Positions 16,698 to 26,227 of a DNA stretch of 64,000 bases are shown here, one piece after another; within the stretch, counting starts at the first letter, position 1; every line of letters starts with the position of its first letter. Under the pieces are notes generated by a model. It did no database searches. It saw only the letters and a list, made by a program, of their open reading frames with translations, and was not told the DNA's origin. The position numbers were made by a program, and so were the translations under genes. The stretch is from Spirochaetia bacterium (GTDB taxonomy: Bacteria; Spirochaetota; Spirochaetia; DSM-16054; Sediminispirochaetaceae), in NCBI GenBank assembly GCA_021736475.1, contig JAIPFV010000001.1, positions 56,991 through 120,990 on the forward strand, read 5' to 3'.

Positions 16698-19600
16698 CTA
16701 GGCGGTCCAGATATCCTCTATTGTAGGATACCTGCTCAACTCTTCCAATACATTTTGGGCTGAAGAGAGGGTTATTTGGCTGGATGCCTTGATTACTGTT
16801 TCCCTCTGTCCGTTTGCATTGTTCAGATGGAGGAAAAGCGGGCATGCACCCTTATGGTCAAAAAGATATGAGCGGAGATTGTATAGCCCTTCCTCGGACA
16901 TCGTATTTCGTTCAAGGCGAATGTGAACCTCTCTGGTTTCAGTTTCCTTGAGCTCTTCCGGCTTCAGAATAGTTTCCACGATAAACTTTGGATCGCCCCG
17001 GCTGAGGTCAAGCTTTCCTGAACAGGCTAGAATACTGTCGACTTCAATCACATCCCGGTGCTCTTCCCATTGATCGGAGAAAACAACCAACTCAATGGTC
17101 CCGTTGTAATCTTCGATCTGTAAAAATGCCATTGGACGCCCTTTTTTTGTAAAAATAGAACGGACACTAGTGACGATTCCCAGCAGTGAATATTTTGCGT
17201 TAGGTACAAAGTGATCTGGGCGGCCCAGGTTGATGTTTACAGTCCTTTTCCAAGTTTCGCGATAGGTATCGAGGGGGTGGCCTGAAACATAGAAACCCAA
17301 CAGGGACTTTTCCTGCTGCAGCCTTTCCTGAGTCGGCCATTCATCGAACTCTTCAAAATCAAAGCGCTCCATCTCTTCCTGCTGGGCGCCCTCGAATAAA
17401 GAGGTCTGCCCAAATTGCTCCCGCTCCTTTTTCTTTTGAATAAATTCGAGGGCTTGGTCAAGATTCTCCATCAGAGTTGCCCGTGCATGACCAAGACTGT
17501 CGAAGGCTCCGCACTGAATAAGTGTCTCAATTACCTTGCGGTTGACTGACCGCAGATCTACCTTGCCGAGAAAATCCATGAAATTCTCGTAAATGCCCTC
17601 TGTCTTCCGGGCTCGGAGTATCTCCTCAACTGCCCCTTTGCCTACATTTTTGATTCCTACCAGGCCGTACACAACCCGTCCGTCGCTCACCGAGAAATTG
17701 TGGTCCGATAGGTTAATATCGGGCGGCAGGATTTCTATTCCCATAGCGGCGGTTTCTGTAATATAGATAGACAGTTTATCAGGATTGTTAATTTCGTTGG
17801 TGAGGTTGGCGGCCATAAACTCAGCCGGGTAATTTGCCTTCAGGTACGCGGTATGGTAGGCAATTACCGAATACGCTGCCGCATGACTTTTATTGAAACC
17901 GTACTGTGAAAAGGGTATTAACATCTCAAAGATATCCTCTGCATGCTGTTTACTATGACCCTTTTCAATGGCCCCGTTGATGAAGTCGACCTTCAACTTT
18001 TCCATCTCTTTAAGTTTCTTCTTTCCCATTGCCCGCCGCAGAATATCTGCTTTTCCAAGAGAGAAGCCACCGATAATTTGAGCTACCTGCATTACCTGTT
18101 CCTGGTAGACAATAACTCCGTAGGTTGGTCGTAGAATCTCTTCAAGACTCTTATCGGGATACTGAATTTCCTGCTGTCCGTTTTTGCTGGCCACAAACTG
18201 GGGAATATACTGCATAGGTCCCGGGCGGTACAGGGCGTTCAATGCAATTAAGTCCTCAATTGTCTCCGGCTTGGCCTGGCGTAGGATATTCTGCATGCCG
18301 CTGCTTTCAAACTGGAATATACTGGTGCTTTTTCCTTCTCCTAACAAGTCAAAAGTAGTTTTGTCAGTTTCAGGAACCTTCTCTATATCAAAGTCGATAC
18401 CCCGCCTGCGGATAAGCTTTTCCGTATTTCTGATGAGAGTGAGGGTTTTCAGTCCTAAAAAGTCCATCTTTACCAGGCCGCACTCTTCAAGCTGATCCAT
18501 AGTGTACTGGGTGGAAATTGCCCCGGTGCGAGGCTCAACGTACAGGGGCACATATTCGGTGAGCGGTTCACGGCCGATTACAACTCCGGCAGCATGGGTT
18601 GAGGCGTGACGTGAGAGACCTTCCAAGGTTCGGGCGGTCTGTATAAGCTCGGTGTAAGCACCTCCCTGCTCTTCCACTTCTTTGAGGCGTGGTTCGGCCT
18701 CGAGAGCTTTGTCGATGGTGATTCCCAGATCACCGGGTACCAGTTTGGCTATCCGGTTGGTTTCCACTAAAGGAATATCAAGCACTCGGGCGACATCCCG
18801 CAGTACCGCTTTTGCTTTTAAGGTTCCAAAGGTAATTATTTGACCTACCTTGTCCTTGCCGTATTTTTCGGTAACGTAGTCGATTACTTCTCCCCGGCGT
18901 TCAAAGCAGAAGTCGATATCGAAGTCTGGCATTGAAACCCTTTCCGGGTTGAGAAAGCGCTCGAACAGAAGATTGTATTTGAGTGGTTCTATATTGGTGA
19001 TGCCGAGGGCATATGCGACTATCGAGCCGGCACCTGAACCGCGTCCCGGACCAACGGGTATATCTTTTTTACGTGCAAAATCGATAAAATCCCAGACTAT
19101 CAAAAAGTATCCGGGGAAACCCATAGAGTTAATGATGCCGAGCTCATGCTCGGCCCTCAATCTTAGCTCCTCTGTTACCGCACCGTAGCGCTCTTTTAAG
19201 CCTTCGAGAGTAATATGGTGTAGATATTCCTCGAGAGTGTCAAATTCGGAGGGTATCTCATAATGGGGGAGGATTGGACCGGGTAGGGGGATTTCCAGGT
19301 CACACTTATCGGCCACGGCAACCGTATTATCGAGAGCCTTCGGTATATGGCTGAACAACCTGCGCATTTCTTCTTCGCTCTTCAAATAAAACTGATCCGA
19401 ATCGAATTTGAGACGGTCGCTCTGATCTTTCTTTTTGTTGGTGCCGATACAGATGAGGATATCCTGGGCATTGGCGTCCTCACGCTTGATATAGTGGATG
19501 TCGTTGGTTGCAATCAGGGGTAATCCGGTTTCTTCGGACATACGGATAAGCTCCTGGTTTACCTCGTTTTGTTCTGGAATACCGTGATCCTGCAGTTCGA

Positions 19601-20120
19601 GATAGAAGTTGCCTTCCCCGAAGAGGCCCTGATAATAACGAGCTTTTTCAACTGCTGATTCGTAGTTTCCCTGCAGAATGAGCTGGGGTATTTCTCCGGC
19701 CAGACAGGCGCTTGCCCCTATGAGCCCTTCAGAGTAGCTTTCCAGAAGCTCGTTGTCAATTCGCGGCTTATAGTAAAAACCTTCGGTATAGGCCCGACTC
19801 GAGAGGCGCATCAGGTTTTTGTAGCCCTCTTTGTTACGGGCAATTACCAGCAAGTGGAAATACTTGTTCTTTTGTTCGGACCCCTTTTTATCGAACCGTG
19901 ATCCGGGGGCAATGTAAAATTCGCAGCCAATTATCGGCTTTATGTCATAGGCTTTACAGGTTTTGTAGAACTTCAAAACACCAAACATGTTTCCATGGTC
20001 GGTTATCGCCAATTGCTGCATACCCAATTCGGCTGCAGTTTTTACCATTTTCTCAATGTTGGCGGCTCCGTCCAGTAGTGAGTAGTCGGTGTGGTTATGT
20101 AGATGGACAAAATTGGGCAT
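16698..20120 (-). CDS. dnaE: DNA polymerase III alpha subunit
   Basis: Replicative polymerase catalytic subunit. The PHP domain opens with HLHNHTDYSLLDGA (residues 5-18). The polymerase active site aspartates lie in MPDFDIDFCFERRGEVI near 397. The HhH region and the beta-clamp-binding area follow, and a C-terminal OB fold (residues about 970-1060) precedes the end at about 1140 residues. No exonuclease insertion is present, so this is DnaE, not PolC. The start at 20120 is chosen because AAGGAG precedes it and MPNFVHLHNHT is the usual N-terminus. A promoter (TTTACA-18-TATATT) lies just upstream. Confidence 0.97.
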   Translation of the reverse strand: MPNFVHLHNHTDYSLLDGAANIEKMVKTAAELGMQQLAITDHGNMFGVLKFYKTCKAYDIKPIIGCEFYIAPGSRFDKKGSEQKNKYFHLLVIARNKEGYKNLMRLSSRAYTEGFYYKPRIDNELLESYSEGLIGASACLAGEIPQLILQGNYESAVEKARYYQGLFGEGNFYLELQDHGIPEQNEVNQELIRMSEETGLPLIATNDIHYIKREDANAQDILICIGTNKKKDQSDRLKFDSDQFYLKSEEEMRRLFSHIPKALDNTVAVADKCDLEIPLPGPILPHYEIPSEFDTLEEYLHHITLEGLKERYGAVTEELRLRAEHELGIINSMGFPGYFLIVWDFIDFARKKDIPVGPGRGSGAGSIVAYALGITNIEPLKYNLLFERFLNPERVSMPDFDIDFCFERRGEVIDYVTEKYGKDKVGQIITFGTLKAKAVLRDVARVLDIPLVETNRIAKLVPGDLGITIDKALEAEPRLKEVEEQGGAYTELIQTARTLEGLSRHASTHAAGVVIGREPLTEYVPLYVEPRTGAISTQYTMDQLEECGLVKMDFLGLKTLTLIRNTEKLIRRRGIDFDIEKVPETDKTTFDLLGEGKSTSIFQFESSGMQNILRQAKPETIEDLIALNALYRPGPMQYIPQFVASKNGQQEIQYPDKSLEEILRPTYGVIVYQEQVMQVAQIIGGFSLGKADILRRAMGKKKLKEMEKLKVDFINGAIEKGHSKQHAEDIFEMLIPFSQYGFNKSHAAAYSVIAYHTAYLKANYPAEFMAANLTNEINNPDKLSIYITETAAMGIEILPPDINLSDHNFSVSDGRVVYGLVGIKNVGKGAVEEILRARKTEGIYENFMDFLGKVDLRSVNRKVIETLIQCGAFDSLGHARATLMENLDQALEFIQKKKEREQFGQTSLFEGAQQEEMERFDFEEFDEWPTQERLQQEKSLLGFYVSGHPLDTYRETWKRTVNINLGRPDHFVPNAKYSLLGIVTSVRSIFTKKGRPMAFLQIEDYNGTIELVVFSDQWEEHRDVIEVDSILACSGKLDLSRGDPKFIVETILKPEELKETETREVHIRLERNTMSEEGLYNLRSYLFDHKGACPLFLHLNNANGQRETVIKASSQITLSSAQNVLEELSRYPTIEDIWTA

Positions 20121-20138
20121 GGAAAACTCCTTGTTCAA

Positions 20139-20168
20139 AATATACCGAAAGGTTGAGTTCCCTGTAAA
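20139..20168 (-). promoter_or_regulatory. Promoter of dnaE
   Basis: On the minus strand TTTACA (20168-20163), 18 bases, TATATT (20144-20139). Transcription would start about 12 bases before the ATG at 20120, leaving room for the AAGGAG site. Confidence 0.7.
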
Positions 20169-20180
20169 GCCTTTTAGTCA

Positions 20181-21050
20181 TTAATAGAATAACTCCGAGG
20201 TTGGTTCATGCAGGGCGCTGAGGTACCACTGTAACAACCTAAGAGCCCGTTGTTTTTGGAAAAGAGTCACTTCCCCCGGGAGATCCATCAAAGAGCTGCG
20301 GAATAGACTTCGGGCTTCAGCCCTCATTTTTTCACTCAGGGGTACTTTCTTGCCGCTAATGAGAGTTTCCAGTTCACGGTCGCGGAGTACTGACCTGCCA
20401 AGAAAGGTAAATGCAACCCGGAAATCGGTTATCTCTCCTTTTTCTACAGCCGTAAGCGCACTAAAGGTGAGAGAGGATTTTGGTTTTGTAAACGGATCGC
20501 CAATCCGCTGGTAAAACTGGAGGTTCCAATCGACGAAAGGAATTCGAATTCGGCTGATAAACTCTCCTGTCTCTAAGGCCGGTTCACCGGTTTTAGTAAA
20601 TAAACGCGGAACTTGTACCCAGCGGCTACTGCCGGACTTACGCAGCTCTACCCGTGCATCTAAAATGGTCAACGGACCAAAGGTGTTGAGTCGGCGCGAC
20701 TGATGCCCCAAATTACCGCCCAGAGTACCCATATTGCGAACTGCAGGATGAGCAATATTGTGGAGAGCATGGGTAAAAACTTTCGGTAAAACATGCTGCC
20801 CCACCTTTAATATTCGACTGATAGGGACACATGAACCTATTTCAAAGTAACGTTCTGTACGGCTTATGCGCTGGAGCTCCGGGATTCTACTAATGTGCAG
20901 TACCATATCCGGCAACTCAAACGGCCCGTCTCCCTTCTGCTCTCGGGCAATCGCGGTGGACCCGGCCAATACCAATGCCTCAGGATACTCCTGATAGGTA
21001 CGTAGTAGTTCATTGATCGAAGTCGGCTGAAACACCTTACTATCGCTCAT
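20181..21050 (-). CDS. Molybdenum hydroxylase FAD-binding subunit
   Basis: Medium (FAD) subunit of a xanthine-dehydrogenase-family enzyme, passing electrons from the Fe-S subunit to an acceptor. FAD-site motifs: VLAGSTAIA (residues about 26-34) and PAVRNMGTLGGNLGH (about 100-114). A CO-dehydrogenase flavoprotein C-terminal domain follows (ALTAVEKGEITDFRVAFTFLG). Length 289 is normal. It overlaps the Fe-S subunit gene by 11 bases and is the last gene of the long minus-strand run. The substrate is unknown. Confidence 0.88.
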   Translation of the reverse strand: MSDSKVFQPTSINELLRTYQEYPEALVLAGSTAIAREQKGDGPFELPDMVLHISRIPELQRISRTERYFEIGSCVPISRILKVGQHVLPKVFTHALHNIAHPAVRNMGTLGGNLGHQSRRLNTFGPLTILDARVELRKSGSSRWVQVPRLFTKTGEPALETGEFISRIRIPFVDWNLQFYQRIGDPFTKPKSSLTFSALTAVEKGEITDFRVAFTFLGRSVLRDRELETLISGKKVPLSEKMRAEARSLFRSSLMDLPGEVTLFQKQRALRLLQWYLSALHEPTSELFY

Positions 21051-21519
21051 GGAGCCGCCTCCGCCGGTATTCGCCCGCCCGGATAACTCCGCGAGCCAAG
21101 TTATGAAAATTGGTGCAGGGGCAGTAGGTGCCTGAGAATGCTTCCAAAACTTCCTGCTGGTTGGGATCGAGGGTACTCTCTAATATTGATTGGGTTATAA
21201 CAACCTTAGCCGAGAGACAGTAGGTGCAGGGATATGCCTGCTCATCATGAAAACCGGATATGATATCGTTATATTCAAGGGTGTCGATGATCCCTTCATA
21301 GGTTATTATCGACCTTCCCTGTACTGCAAAGCCCGGAAGCAGACAAGAGTAGACCAGCTCACCATCCAATAGAATTGCACAATTGCCGCACTGCCCGTCA
21401 TAGCATGAGGGATGAAGGCTTTGAAGCTGCAGTTCTCTGCGAAGGAAGTCGACCAAGCGGGTTGAGGTTGAGATATCGGCTTCTACAGCCCTTCCATTCA
21501 GGGTCAAGCTGAGTTTCAT
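21040..21519 (-). CDS. Molybdenum hydroxylase [2Fe-2S] subunit
   Basis: Small subunit carrying two 2Fe-2S clusters. The plant-ferredoxin-type cluster is CYDGQCGNC (about 39-47) plus the Cys in LVYSCLL (about 59). The second, helical-domain cluster is CTYC (about 98-101) and CPCTNF (about 133-138). In most relatives the second pair reads CGFCTPG and CRCTGY, so the cysteines are kept but their surroundings diverge. Length 159 is normal. It overlaps the molybdopterin subunit gene by 4 bases and the FAD subunit gene by 11. Confidence 0.88.
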   Translation of the reverse strand: MKLSLTLNGRAVEADISTSTRLVDFLRRELQLQSLHPSCYDGQCGNCAILLDGELVYSCLLPGFAVQGRSIITYEGIIDTLEYNDIISGFHDEQAYPCTYCLSAKVVITQSILESTLDPNQQEVLEAFSGTYCPCTNFHNLARGVIRAGEYRRRRLHER

Positions 21520-23582
21520 GAAGGCTCCTCCAGATAACTCTGAATTGTTTCCGCGTTGAGGGGAATACGATCAAAATAAACACCCGTAGCTTGGCTCAAA
21601 GCAGTTACAAAGGCTGCCGGCACTAATGATTCGGAGATTTCATTTATTCCTCCGGGGAGACCCTTTGCACGATTTGCAAACACCACCGACACCGGTGGTA
21701 GCCGCAGGTTAGGTGTATCGTGTCCCTCAATCACGTAATCTTGATAGTACCGGGGATTTACCCTTTGTTCTCCCATAGCCCAGGCCAGCGCCTCGTAAAT
21801 ACCTCCCTCTGCAATCGATACTGCGTATTGGGTGTTATATACAAGTCCGCAATCGAAGGCGGCCCACACTCCGCGTACTTCCGGTACGAGGGTCAGCGGG
21901 TCCAGTTGTACTTCTACGACCACCGCACCCCAGGAAAGACTATGAAAAGGTACTCCCGTAAAACTGGAGGCGTCCCAGGTGCTACGTTTAGCGGAGAGAA
22001 TGTTGCGCCGTACTTCGATCGGCAACGGCTTATTAAAACGCTGTTTGCGGATATAATTACAGCAGCGGTCAACTAAACTGGTATACACCGTAACCGGCAT
22101 ACCTAACATCATCGGCCCGGAGTCCGGTAAAGTGTCGGTATCGCCGGAGGCAATTTCCACTGATTCAGGTGAGATCCCCAAGATTTCCCCGGCTCGACGC
22201 TTCCAAATGGTTTTTATAGCTTCCGGTACGGTCATAGTTCCGCACTCAATAGTAAGCTGGTCCTTTTTATCAAGAGTGGCTTCAATACCCCAGTTCTTGT
22301 TAGTGCCGGGTTTATCGGTGAATCCATTACCAGTGAAGCCGGTGGCTATACCTATACCACGTAGAAACCGACGTGAAGCTTTGACGGAGTTACGACGCTT
22401 GCGGATCTGTTCGTAGGCTGAATGTTTACGGTAAAAGTCCGACTGTTCAACAACTGTATCTACGAGTTTTTCTAAGGGCATATTTGGAAGGTGCGCACCG
22501 GTTATGATGTGTTTTTCCTTGGTATGGTTCTTTTTCCAGTCACCGGGGTTGAGCTGCGAGAATTCTGCTAAACGGGAGAAATGGACTTCCGTTGCGAACA
22601 AACTCTGAGAGACACCCAGTCCTCGATAGATATTCATCGGCGGGGCGGATGTCTGAATTGCTTCTGCGGTAATTGATACATTCGGCACCTGGTAATAGCT
22701 GCCCGAAGTGATAACCGCCCTCTGCAGCAGCTCTTTTGTAAAAAGTGGATATGCTCCTACATCAAAGCGCATATGGGTATCATGGGCAATTATTTTACCG
22801 GCTTCATTCAGAATAGAAGTGCTTTTTACATGTACCGGCGCTTTGCGGGTGGTAAACTTTTCAGCTTCTTTGGGGGATAAGAGCAGACGGGCTGCCTTTC
22901 CGGTATTGTGACACACTAGAGAGGCCATTGCGGCTAGAATTGAGGGAAACACCACTTTTTCTCCGTATGCAGGGCTGGGATTGGTCTGCACAACTTTTAT
23001 CTCGCTCTCATCAATACCAAGTACTTCTGCAATTGTAGAGCGCACATGAAACGGCCAGTGAGTTGGTGTATATACTGTAAAACGGCCATCCTGCAATTCG
23101 ACATATGCCCCAATAGGGGCTCTACTTACATGGCTTTCAATTGTGGTGCGGTATTCAGCCTCTACAATTTGAGTTGTTTCTTCAAACTCCTTTGCAGGAT
23201 TGCCCCTGGACAAACGAACAGTATCGACGGTTTGATCTTTAGAGGCTGGCTCAAAGGCAAGCAAAGAAAAATCAGTCTCATAAGAAATTTTTAACCGTCG
23301 CTCCGCTAAGTCAAGCGTTTCCGGATCCTCAGCCGCAATCAGCAGAATCGGCTCTCCCTCATAGGCGATATTTCCGTTACTCAGCAGGGGCATCTCTTCC
23401 TCTACCACCGCAACCCGGTTAATTCCTTCAATATCATTAGCCTCAAAGATGAGGATATCCTCCGGCAAGTCGGTACTTTCTATCGAAGAGACCCTCCCCC
23501 GTGGAATATCTGAACGAACAATCTTCAGATGCAACATTCCGCGGCTGGCAAACTCATCTATAAAGCGGCGGCTATTTTCCAC
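21516..23582 (-). CDS. Molybdenum hydroxylase molybdopterin-binding subunit, divergent
   Basis: Large catalytic subunit of the xanthine dehydrogenase/aldehyde oxidase family. Recognisable: the a/b hammerhead (GNIAYEGEPILLIAAEDPETLDLA), YRGLGVSQSLFATE near residue 330 and a C-terminal LPGGINEISESLVPAA where the catalytic glutamate is expected. The usual GGGFGGK loop reads PAYGEKVV and the usual GEPP around the glutamate reads INEISE, so cofactor contacts are unusual and activity on purines should not be assumed. The GTG at 23582 has AAGGAG 4 bases upstream and gives 689 residues; the frame is open to 23630 but that part overlaps the aminotransferase gene. Confidence 0.8.
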   Translation of the reverse strand: MENSRRFIDEFASRGMLHLKIVRSDIPRGRVSSIESTDLPEDILIFEANDIEGINRVAVVEEEMPLLSNGNIAYEGEPILLIAAEDPETLDLAERRLKISYETDFSLLAFEPASKDQTVDTVRLSRGNPAKEFEETTQIVEAEYRTTIESHVSRAPIGAYVELQDGRFTVYTPTHWPFHVRSTIAEVLGIDESEIKVVQTNPSPAYGEKVVFPSILAAMASLVCHNTGKAARLLLSPKEAEKFTTRKAPVHVKSTSILNEAGKIIAHDTHMRFDVGAYPLFTKELLQRAVITSGSYYQVPNVSITAEAIQTSAPPMNIYRGLGVSQSLFATEVHFSRLAEFSQLNPGDWKKNHTKEKHIITGAHLPNMPLEKLVDTVVEQSDFYRKHSAYEQIRKRRNSVKASRRFLRGIGIATGFTGNGFTDKPGTNKNWGIEATLDKKDQLTIECGTMTVPEAIKTIWKRRAGEILGISPESVEIASGDTDTLPDSGPMMLGMPVTVYTSLVDRCCNYIRKQRFNKPLPIEVRRNILSAKRSTWDASSFTGVPFHSLSWGAVVVEVQLDPLTLVPEVRGVWAAFDCGLVYNTQYAVSIAEGGIYEALAWAMGEQRVNPRYYQDYVIEGHDTPNLRLPPVSVVFANRAKGLPGGINEISESLVPAAFVTALSQATGVYFDRIPLNAETIQSYLEEPS

Positions 23583-24765
23583 TCTTGCTCCTTCGATAAT
23601 ATTGAGTTCCAATTGAAATGACCGCTTCAATTATGCGTTCTACTTCCACATCAGATAAGTCCGGATAGATAGGAACGCTAAAAGCGGTGCGATACACCCG
23701 CATGGAAACCGGAAAATCTTCAGGGGAAAAACTGTATCGCTTGGCATAGTAACTCATAATATGCAGGGGTATATAATGTACAGAAGTTCCGATACCCTTA
23801 CTCTGTAGTAGTTCAATATACTTATCACGATCAATGGTAAGCTTTTCCGGACGAATTCTCAAGATGAATAAATGCCACGCGTGCTGTTCCGGGGCTGAAG
23901 GCAGCTGTAGAAAATCATATGCAGCCCAGGCTTCTAAATATCGTTTTGCAATACTGCGCCTTCTTTCTAAAAACTCATGGGCTCGCTTTAGCTGTACCCG
24001 ACCAATGGCAGCTGCAACGTCCGGCAAATTGTACTTGTAACCGGCTGCTACCACGTCGTATTTCCAAGACGTACTGCTATCGGTATAGCGCTTCCATACT
24101 TCCCGGTCGATACCGTGCAAACGCATTACTTTGATGCGTTCGGCGATTTCGGAATTTGAGGTGGTAACCATACCACCTTCACCAGTGGTAATGGTTTTTG
24201 TTGCGTAGAAAGAAAACACCCCTACATCACCTATGCAGCCTAAAAATGAATCTCCATAACGTACCGGGAGGGCGTGGGCAGAATCTTCTACCAGAGCAAT
24301 AGAGTTTTCTTGAGCAATCTTTTGCAGAGATTCCATATCGCTGGGATGGCCGCCCATATGTACCGGAAGCAAAGCCGCCACCTTGGAGTTAGCCGCGGCA
24401 TCTGCGACCTGGCGGGGGTCGATGGTGAGACTTGCTTCATCGATATCAACGAACAAGGGATCGGCCTGGAGATAGCGAATAACCTCTGCGGTTGCGGTAA
24501 AGGTGTAGGGAGTGGTAATTACCTTATCCCCGGCCTTCACGCCAACCGCTTCAAGGGCCAGATGCAAGCCGGCGGTAGCGGAGTTTACCGCTAAGGCGTG
24601 GTGAGCTCCGGTCAGTTCGGCGAACTCCTGTTCGAAAGCCTGGGCTTGTCCTGCGGTTGTCAGCCAGCCGCTGCGCAGTACCTGCAGTACCGCCTGCTCT
24701 TCTTCCCGGCCTATGGAGGGGCGGGCAAAGGGGATAAACTTTGGTGCATTAGTAGATTGGTTCAT
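23572..24765 (-). CDS. DegT/DnrJ/EryC1-family nucleotide-sugar aminotransferase
   Basis: PLP enzyme that aminates a keto nucleotide sugar, usually the product of a 4,6-dehydratase. Family signs: PFARPSIGREEEQAV at the start, CVGT-like NSATAGLHLAL near 57, DSAHALPVRY near 164 and the PLP lysine in FYATKTITTGEGG near 191. Length 397 fits. It overlaps the dehydratase gene by 17 bases, so the pair likely acts in sequence to make an aminodeoxy sugar for a surface glycan. The molybdenum hydroxylase genes overlap its end. The exact sugar is unknown. Confidence 0.9.
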   Translation of the reverse strand: MNQSTNAPKFIPFARPSIGREEEQAVLQVLRSGWLTTAGQAQAFEQEFAELTGAHHALAVNSATAGLHLALEAVGVKAGDKVITTPYTFTATAEVIRYLQADPLFVDIDEASLTIDPRQVADAAANSKVAALLPVHMGGHPSDMESLQKIAQENSIALVEDSAHALPVRYGDSFLGCIGDVGVFSFYATKTITTGEGGMVTTSNSEIAERIKVMRLHGIDREVWKRYTDSSTSWKYDVVAAGYKYNLPDVAAAIGRVQLKRAHEFLERRRSIAKRYLEAWAAYDFLQLPSAPEQHAWHLFILRIRPEKLTIDRDKYIELLQSKGIGTSVHYIPLHIMSYYAKRYSFSPEDFPVSMRVYRTAFSVPIYPDLSDVEVERIIEAVISIGTQYYRRSKSGK

Positions 24766-26227
24766 TTTGAGCCTTTCGAATAGTGGGAAGGTAGCGTTGT
24801 AGCCTCTCTCTTAGGAGCAGCCGATTCCGATAGTCTCCGGCTGTATCAGGATGAAAAAAGCAAATTGAATGAAGCTCCTCTAACACTGAGTCAATAGTCT
24901 CTGTAAAACGGGGAATTCGTTCCAACCTGTTGATACCGGTATGTTCGGTACTCTCCAGCTGCTCTCCCTCGGACCATAGCCGTTCATTTACCTTTTCTCC
25001 AGGCCGCAACCCGATATAGCGGATCGGAATTTCAACTTCCGGGGTAAAGCCGTAAAAGCGAATCATCTGCTCGGCTAAATCCCGTATCAGCAGTGGTTCT
25101 CCCATATCCAGAATATATACATTGCCGCCTTCTACTACCCCGCCGGCTTTCAGCACAAGTGAAGAAGCCTCGGGAATTGTCATAAAGAATCGGGTTGCCT
25201 CGGGGTGGGTGATGGTAACCGGGCCGCCCTTAAGAATTTGCTTTGTAAACAGCGGGACGATACTCCCTCGAGATCCGAGCACATTGCCGAAGCGGACCAC
25301 GATAAAATCTCCAGCTCCACCATTGTTTCCAAGTACTATCTCCTCGGCTAAGCTTTTTGAGGCTCCATAAATGCTGGTTGGGTTTACTGCCTTGTCGGTT
25401 GAAACCAAAACAAACCTCGGCACATTGTTTGCTCTGGCCGCCTCAACCACATTCTTTGTACCGAACACATTATTTTTTATTGCATCTATCGGATTTTCTT
25501 CCAGCAGGGGCACATGCTTATATGCGGCACAATGAAAAATTACATCCGCCTTAAGCCGTCGTATGATGAAGTTCATATAATGGGCATCCTGCATCTCACC
25601 GATGATCGGGACGATGGTTGCCTTTTCACCCACCCCCTCTTCCTGCAGAATCCGAAGCTCTTTTTCGATCTCATACACACTGTTTTCGCCATGATCGAAA
25701 AGATATAGACGTTCGGCCCCACCGGATAAGAGCTGTCGAGCCAATTCACTGCCAATGCTGCCGCCGGCCCCGGTTATCAGAACCCGACGTCCACGCAGAT
25801 AATCGAGGCTCTCCTTCAGGCAAATTGAAATCTGGTTGCGGCCTAATAGATCCTGAGCGGTAATTTCGCGGGTTTGGATAAGGTGCGCATCTCCGTCAAT
25901 GATTTGTGAGAGCTTAGGAAGAATACGAATACGATTCAGCTTGGTATTTTGAAGAATGGTGTAAATACGGCGAAGCTGTTCGCTGCCGGCAGCTGGAATT
26001 GCGATTAATGCCTCATCTGCCGGTGTATGGGCTAAAATCGATTGTATTGATGAAATCGGCCCGTATACGGGAATCCCATTAATAGTTGTGCCGATTTTCT
26101 CCGGATCGTCATCAATAAAGGCAACCACCTTGCCTAGAATACCCTTTGACTTAATCTCTTCGGCAATTTCGTGGCCTGCAAAACCGGCCCCGATAATGTA
26201 AATATTACTTTGCTTTTCTTGGATCAT
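24749..26227 (-). CDS. CapD/FlaA1-like nucleotide-sugar 4,6-dehydratase, no membrane anchor
   Basis: Two Rossmann domains: an N-terminal CoA-binding-like fold (IYIIGAGFAGHEIAEEI, residues 9-25) that takes the place of the membrane part of WbpM/CapD, and an extended SDR domain with GAGGSIGSELARQL (about 153-166), VSTDKAVNPTSIYGASK (catalytic Tyr and Lys, about 285-301) and GSRGSIVPLFTKQI. Relatives convert UDP-GlcNAc to 4-keto-6-deoxy sugars. With 492 residues and no transmembrane helices it should be cytoplasmic. It overlaps the upstream NusG-like gene by 23 bases. Confidence 0.88.
   Translation of the reverse strand: MIQEKQSNIYIIGAGFAGHEIAEEIKSKGILGKVVAFIDDDPEKIGTTINGIPVYGPISSIQSILAHTPADEALIAIPAAGSEQLRRIYTILQNTKLNRIRILPKLSQIIDGDAHLIQTREITAQDLLGRNQISICLKESLDYLRGRRVLITGAGGSIGSELARQLLSGGAERLYLFDHGENSVYEIEKELRILQEEGVGEKATIVPIIGEMQDAHYMNFIIRRLKADVIFHCAAYKHVPLLEENPIDAIKNNVFGTKNVVEAARANNVPRFVLVSTDKAVNPTSIYGASKSLAEEIVLGNNGGAGDFIVVRFGNVLGSRGSIVPLFTKQILKGGPVTITHPEATRFFMTIPEASSLVLKAGGVVEGGNVYILDMGEPLLIRDLAEQMIRFYGFTPEVEIPIRYIGLRPGEKVNERLWSEGEQLESTEHTGINRLERIPRFTETIDSVLEELHSICFFHPDTAGDYRNRLLLRERLQRYLPTIRKAQNEPIY

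Noticed and set aside
16657-16845. N-terminal extension of the YggT frame
   Set aside because: Overlaps the dnaE 3' end in another frame, has no hydrophobic or conserved sequence, and the ATG at 16656 has a good ribosome site.
21040-23582. Selenoprotein or frameshift in the molybdenum hydroxylase
   Set aside because: No in-frame TGA interrupts the subunits and the frames are continuous.
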